A stretch of DNA of 8,837 nucleotides from Candidatus Luteimonas excrementigallinarum (GTDB taxonomy: Bacteria; Pseudomonadota; Gammaproteobacteria; Xanthomonadales; Xanthomonadaceae). Shown one piece after another: positions 6,050 through 8,837 of the stretch. The stretch spans positions 1 to 8,837 of the forward strand of contig DXCY01000116.1 of NCBI GenBank assembly GCA_019115725.1, read 5' to 3'. Below the pieces are notes generated by a model. The model was not told the DNA's origin. It saw only the letters and a list, made by a program, of their open reading frames with translations, and searched no databases. Position 1 is the stretch's first letter. Every line of letters starts with the position of its first letter. The position numbers and the translations under genes were made by a program.

Positions 6050-6424
6050 ATGAACAATCTGCTGAGTAGCGCGCTGTTGAAGGGTGCGCTGTTGAAGAGC
6101 GCGCTGCTGCGTAGTGCGGCAGCGATGGCACTGCTGGCGATGGCCGGCATGGGCTCGGGTGTTTTCGCCCAGGAGGTGGAGCCCGAGGAGCGCGGGCGGC
6201 AGGAAGCCCGGCAGGAACGCGCCGAGCGTGACCGGAGCAGCGACCGGTTCTGCATCCAGCAGACCGGCTCGCGCATCATCGCCAACCGCAATGCGCGCTC
6301 GAAGGACGAGCGGGCCGAGTGCGTGGCCTCCGGCGGGCGGGTCTATACGCGCGAGGACATCGAGCGCACCGGTTCCACCGACCTGCAGGATGCGTTGCGG
6401 CGGCTGGATCCCGCGATCCGCTGA
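6050..6424 (+). CDS. Small secreted protein of unknown function with TonB-plug-like C-terminus
   Basis: A 124-residue protein I do not recognise. Residues 1-40 form a long signal peptide ending GVFA before Q41. Its early part is a repeat, SALLK-GALLK-SALLR-SA (7-23), encoded by a 15-bp tandem repeat. Next comes a highly charged Glu/Arg segment (42-66). The folded part is probably 67-124, with two cysteines (C68 and C91) that could form a periplasmic disulfide. TGSRI (72-76) and YTREDIERTGSTDLQDALRR (99-118) read like pieces of the TonB-dependent-receptor plug, where 'VTGSRI' and 'DIERTGATDLADALR' are common. There is no beta-barrel, so it is not a receptor. AGGTGGG (6041-6047) precedes ATG 6050. 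It is divergent from the phosphodiesterase gene and upstream of hutU, but separated from hutU by a strong hairpin and a promoter-like box. The gene is well supported by signal peptide and composition; the function is unknown. Confidence 0.75.
   Translation: MNNLLSSALLKGALLKSALLRSAAAMALLAMAGMGSGVFAQEVEPEERGRQEARQERAERDRSSDRFCIQQTGSRIIANRNARSKDERAECVASGGRVYTREDIERTGSTDLQDALRRLDPAIR
6068..6118 (+). repeat. 15-bp tandem repeat inside a signal-peptide coding region
   Basis: Three units of 15 bp lie at 6068-6082, 6083-6097 and 6098-6112, with a partial fourth (6113-6118). Units 1 and 2 are AGCGCGCTGTTGAAG and GGTGCGCTGTTGAAG (two differences); unit 3 is more diverged. Each unit codes for (S/G)ALL(K/R). 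The length is a multiple of three, so gain or loss of a unit would keep the frame and only change the signal-peptide length. Confidence 0.75.
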
Positions 6425-6468
6425 TCGCTGGCCCTGCGGAATACGGGCTTCCGCTGGCTTCCCTGATG

Positions 6469-6501
6469 CGCAGGGCGCCCGGCCCCGGCCGGGCGCCTGC
6501 G
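6469..6501 (+). terminator. Strong G+C hairpin between the small-protein gene and hutU
   Basis: GGCGCCCGGCC (6474-6484) pairs perfectly with GGCCGGGCGCC (6487-6497). The outer arms CGCA (6469-6472) and TGCG (6498-6501) extend the stem past one bulged G; the innermost pairs must open to make a loop. It begins 45 nt after the small-protein stop. There is no T-run, but stem strength and place suggest a terminator. Confidence 0.6.
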
Positions 6502-6510
6502 TGTGGGCGG

Positions 6511-6519
6511 TGCGATAAT
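6511..6519 (+). promoter_or_regulatory. Extended -10 promoter element of hutU
   Basis: TGCGATAAT is a TGn-extended -10 box (GATAAT at 6514-6519) directly after the upstream hairpin and about 50 nt before the hutU start. No recognisable -35 lies 17 nt upstream, which is tolerated with an extended -10. The box sits in a small palindrome, GCGAT-A-ATCGC (6512-6522). No HutC-type operator was identified. Confidence 0.45.
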
Positions 6520-6571
6520 CGCCGCGCCCGCGACCGGCGGGCATCGACCCGCCTGCGTCATGGAGCCCTTC

Positions 6572-8263
6572 ATGTCCGACTCCCAACCCGACCGTTCGTC
6601 CGATCCCCGCCTTGATCCGGCCCGCAGCATCCGCGCCCCGCGTGGCAGCGAGCTGTCCTGCCGGTCCTGGCTGACCGAGGCGGCCTACCGGATGATCCAG
6701 AACAACCTGGATCCCGAGGTGGCCGAGCGGCCGGAAGAGCTGGTGGTGTACGGCGGCATCGGCCGGGCCGCGCGCGACTGGAAAAGCTACGACGCGATCC
6801 TTGAATCGCTCGGGCAGCTGGGGGACGAGGAAACCCTGCTGGTGCAATCCGGCAAGCCGGTCGGCATCTTCCGCACCCATCCCGACGCACCGCGGGTGCT
6901 GATCGCCAATTCCAACCTGGTGCCGGCCTGGGCCAACTGGGAGCACTTCAACGAGCTCGATCGCAAGGGCCTGATGATGTACGGCCAGATGACCGCGGGT
7001 TCGTGGATCTACATCGGCAGTCAGGGCATCGTGCAGGGCACCTACGAGACGTTTGTTGAGATGGGTCGCCAGCACTACGGCGGAAGCCTGAAGGGCAAGT
7101 GGATCCTGACCGCGGGCCTCGGCGGCATGGGCGGTGCGCAGCCGCTGGCGGCGAGCCTGGCGGGTGCCAGCTCGCTGACCATCGAGTGCCGGCAGAGCTG
7201 CATCGATTTCCGCCTGCGTACCCGCTACGTGGATGAGCAGGCCACGGACCTGGACGATGCGCTGGCGCGGATCGAAAAGTACACCGCCGCCGGCGAGGCG
7301 AAGTCGATTGCACTGCTGGGCAACGCGGCCGAGATCCTGCCGGAGCTGGTGAAGCGCGGCGTGCGGCCGGATTGCGTCACCGACCAGACCAGTGCCCACG
7401 ACCCGGTGCACGGCTACCTGCCGGTTGGCTGGACGGTGGAACAGTGGCTCGCGCGACAGAAATCGGATCCGGCCATGGTCCGCGACGCGGCAATGAAATC
7501 CATGCGCACCCACGTGGAGGCCATGCTCGCTTTCCACGCGCAGGGCATTCCCACCGTCGATTACGGCAACAACATCCGCCAGATGGCCTTCGACGAGGGC
7601 TGCGCGAGCGCCTTCGATTTCCCCGGATTCGTGCCGGCCTACGTGCGGCCGCTGTTCTGCCGCGGCGTGGGCCCGTTCCGCTGGGTGGCGCTGTCCGGCG
7701 ACCCCGAGGACATCTACAGGACCGATGCCAAGGTCAAGGAGCTGATCCCCGATGATGCGCACCTGCACAACTGGCTGGACATGGCGCGCGAGCGGATCAG
7801 CTTCCAGGGCCTGCCGGCGCGGATCTGCTGGGTGGGTCTGGGGCAGCGCCACAGGCTGGGCCTGGCCTTCAACGAGATGGTCCGCAATGGCGAGCTGAAG
7901 GCGCCGGTGGTGATCGGCCGCGACCACCTGGATTCAGGCAGCGTGGCCAGTCCCAACCGCGAGACCGAATCCATGCTTGATGGCAGCGATGCCGTGAGCG
8001 ACTGGCCGCTGCTCAACGCCATGCTCAACGTGGCCGGCGGCGCCACCTGGGTCAGCCTGCATCACGGTGGCGGCGTGGGCATGGGCTACAGCCAGCACTC
8101 CGGCGTGGTGATCGTGTGCGATGGCACCGAAGAGGCCGACCGCCGCATCGAGCGCGTGCTGTGGAACGACCCCGGCACGGGCGTGATGCGCCATGCCGAT
8201 GCCGGCTACCAGATCGCCAAGCAGTGCGCGAAAGAGCAGGGACTCAAGCTGCCAATGCTCTGA
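6572..8263 (+). CDS. hutU: Urocanate hydratase (urocanase)
   Basis: A 563-residue cytoplasmic enzyme of histidine degradation. It adds water to urocanate to give 4-imidazolone-5-propionate, using tightly bound NAD+ as an electrophile. The whole chain is very close to the Pseudomonas enzyme as I recall it. The features are VYGGIGRAARDW (59-70), the NAD-binding glycine-rich run TAGLGGMGGAQPLA (180-193), DQTSAHDP (271-278), YGNNIRQMAF (331-340), the urocanase signature FQGLPARICWVGLG (411-424) with C419 at the position of the Pseudomonas active-site cysteine, and GRDHLDSGSVASPNRETE (449-466). The N-terminus is about nine residues longer than in Pseudomonas. ATG 6572 has GGAG (6562-6565) 6 nt upstream; ATG 6560 in the same frame lacks such a site and overlaps this one. 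No hutH, hutI, hutG or hutC neighbour is visible: upstream is an unrelated gene and downstream a convergent one. Confidence 0.97.
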   Translation: MSDSQPDRSSDPRLDPARSIRAPRGSELSCRSWLTEAAYRMIQNNLDPEVAERPEELVVYGGIGRAARDWKSYDAILESLGQLGDEETLLVQSGKPVGIFRTHPDAPRVLIANSNLVPAWANWEHFNELDRKGLMMYGQMTAGSWIYIGSQGIVQGTYETFVEMGRQHYGGSLKGKWILTAGLGGMGGAQPLAASLAGASSLTIECRQSCIDFRLRTRYVDEQATDLDDALARIEKYTAAGEAKSIALLGNAAEILPELVKRGVRPDCVTDQTSAHDPVHGYLPVGWTVEQWLARQKSDPAMVRDAAMKSMRTHVEAMLAFHAQGIPTVDYGNNIRQMAFDEGCASAFDFPGFVPAYVRPLFCRGVGPFRWVALSGDPEDIYRTDAKVKELIPDDAHLHNWLDMARERISFQGLPARICWVGLGQRHRLGLAFNEMVRNGELKAPVVIGRDHLDSGSVASPNRETESMLDGSDAVSDWPLLNAMLNVAGGATWVSLHHGGGVGMGYSQHSGVVIVCDGTEEADRRIERVLWNDPGTGVMRHADAGYQIAKQCAKEQGLKLPML

Positions 8264-8274
8264 CAGCCACCGCG

Positions 8275-8295
8275 GGAGCGCGCCATGCGCGCCCT
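8275..8295. terminator. Hairpin between convergent hutU and the lipoprotein gene
   Basis: GCGCGC (8278-8283), loop CAT, GCGCGC (8287-8292) is extended past an A/C mismatch by a G-C and a G-T pair. It fills the middle of the 46-bp gap between two convergent stops. No T-run is present. It probably serves as a weak two-way stop. Confidence 0.4.
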
Positions 8296-8309
8296 GCAGG
8301 TCGGGTGGA

Positions 8310-8837
8310 TCAGCCGGCGTCGGGATCGTTGAACAGGGCCTCGTAGTTGGCCACGGCGCCGTGCATGTCATGCACGGGTGCGATGTCCGAAGGGTCCGCC
8401 TGCAGCGCCTGGCTGCCGGCCATCAGGCGGGCCAGTACCGCGTGCAGGGCCACGTCGGGCTCGGTCGGCAGGCTGCAGTTTTCAAACATGTAGTCGATCG
8501 CGGCGTCGACCTCCGCGGCCTGCGACTGCACGGTGGCTGCGTCCGGTTCGCCGGCAAGGCTGGCGACGGCCGCGCGAACCCGCGACATGCCTTCGATCAG
8601 CGGCGCATCCGGCTGCCACGGGGTGTGGTTGTCAGGCACCGGGAAGTCGACGCCCGCGGCGTGGGAAACATCGTGGTGATCGTGCGCGTCCTGCGGGTCA
8701 TGATCGGCAGGCGGGTGGGCTTCGCTCCCGGCCGCAGCCACCTGCGCGGACGGCCCGGCGTCGACAGCGGCAGGAGCGGGGGCATCCTGTGCGCAACCGC
8801 TGGCCAGGGCTCCGAACGCCAGTCCAAGGGCGAGTAC
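8310..8837 (-). CDS. Putative lipoprotein with His/Asp-rich linker (5' end beyond the window)
   Basis: The frame is open to the right edge, giving 175 visible residues; the true start lies outside. The first visible residues, VLALGLAFGALASGC, are the end of a signal peptide with a lipobox-like LASGC, so C15 (visible numbering) is probably lipidated. An Ala/Pro linker leads to a His/Asp-rich stretch at about 41-59 (H41, H46, H52, H54, H55, H59, with interspersed Asp), which could bind Zn, Cu or Ni. A conserved-looking mostly helical domain (about 63-175) follows, with PWQPDAPLIEGM (73-84), DYMFENC and a C-terminal MHGAVANYEALFND. I do not recognise a named family; the arrangement suggests a periplasmic metal-handling or metal-sensing protein, which is inference. 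A GTG at 8739-8741 could be read as a start but would discard the clear signal peptide. It is convergent with hutU. Confidence 0.78.
   Translation of the reverse strand, partial: VLALGLAFGALASGCAQDAPAPAAVDAGPSAQVAAAGSEAHPPADHDPQDAHDHHDVSHAAGVDFPVPDNHTPWQPDAPLIEGMSRVRAAVASLAGEPDAATVQSQAAEVDAAIDYMFENCSLPTEPDVALHAVLARLMAGSQALQADPSDIAPVHDMHGAVANYEALFNDPDAG

Noticed and set aside
5904..6131. Seventy-six-codon N-terminal extension of the phosphodiesterase
   Set aside because: It would bury the lipoprotein signal peptide and overlap the divergent small-protein gene and its start.
5957..7927. Very long open frame (about 656 codons) on the reverse strand opposite the small-protein gene and hutU
   Set aside because: It lies antisense to hutU, a confidently identified enzyme. 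Its composition (His, Gln, Arg, Pro-rich, no domain) is typical of the open shadow frame produced by G+C-rich coding sequence.

Overview
The window is GC-rich (roughly two thirds G+C by eye). It looks like the chromosome of a gammaproteobacterium of the Xanthomonadaceae/Lysobacteraceae type (Stenotrophomonas, Luteimonas, Pseudoxanthomonas or a relative). The grounds are a UbiM-like ubiquinone hydroxylase, an Xac-NPP-like phosphodiesterase, a HutU very close to the Pseudomonas enzyme, and GTAGGTCGGGGC-type palindromes at the left edge. This placement rests on recalled family features, not on a search. I see no tRNA, rRNA, CRISPR array, insertion sequence or transposase, and no gene-free stretch above about 300 bases.

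Layout. (1) 1-205 holds small palindromic repeats and no gene. (2) 206-2684 (+) is a tightly packed three-gene unit: an ECF sigma factor, a four-helix membrane protein and a secreted SxxK serine hydrolase. Both junctions are overlaps or near-overlaps of the ATGA kind, so the three are almost certainly co-transcribed and translationally coupled. (3) 2849-4018 (+) is a flavin hydroxylase of the UbiH/UbiM group, with a possible FNR/ANR-like box in its leader. It converges on ogt (4033-4536, -), and one perfect hairpin carries both stop codons. (4) 4641-5903 (-) is a lipoprotein nucleotide pyrophosphatase/phosphodiesterase. (5) Divergent from it, 6050-6424 (+) is a small secreted protein of unknown function. 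Its signal peptide is encoded by a 15-bp tandem repeat, and its C-terminus resembles a piece of a TonB-receptor plug. (6) 6572-8263 (+) is hutU, urocanate hydratase, with no other hut gene in view. (7) 8310-8837 (-) is a lipoprotein with a His/Asp-rich linker, cut off by the right edge just inside its signal peptide.

How they fit together. The only clear functional module is the sigma/membrane protein/hydrolase cassette. It reads as a signalling unit in which the membrane protein may restrain the sigma factor and the exported hydrolase acts on the cell wall or a secreted substrate. The rest are mostly single-gene housekeeping units (ubiquinone synthesis, DNA alkylation repair, nucleotide or phosphodiester hydrolysis, histidine catabolism) separated by G+C-rich hairpins. 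The least explained items are the sigma cassette, the small plug-like protein and the His-rich lipoprotein. I found no obviously new large system.
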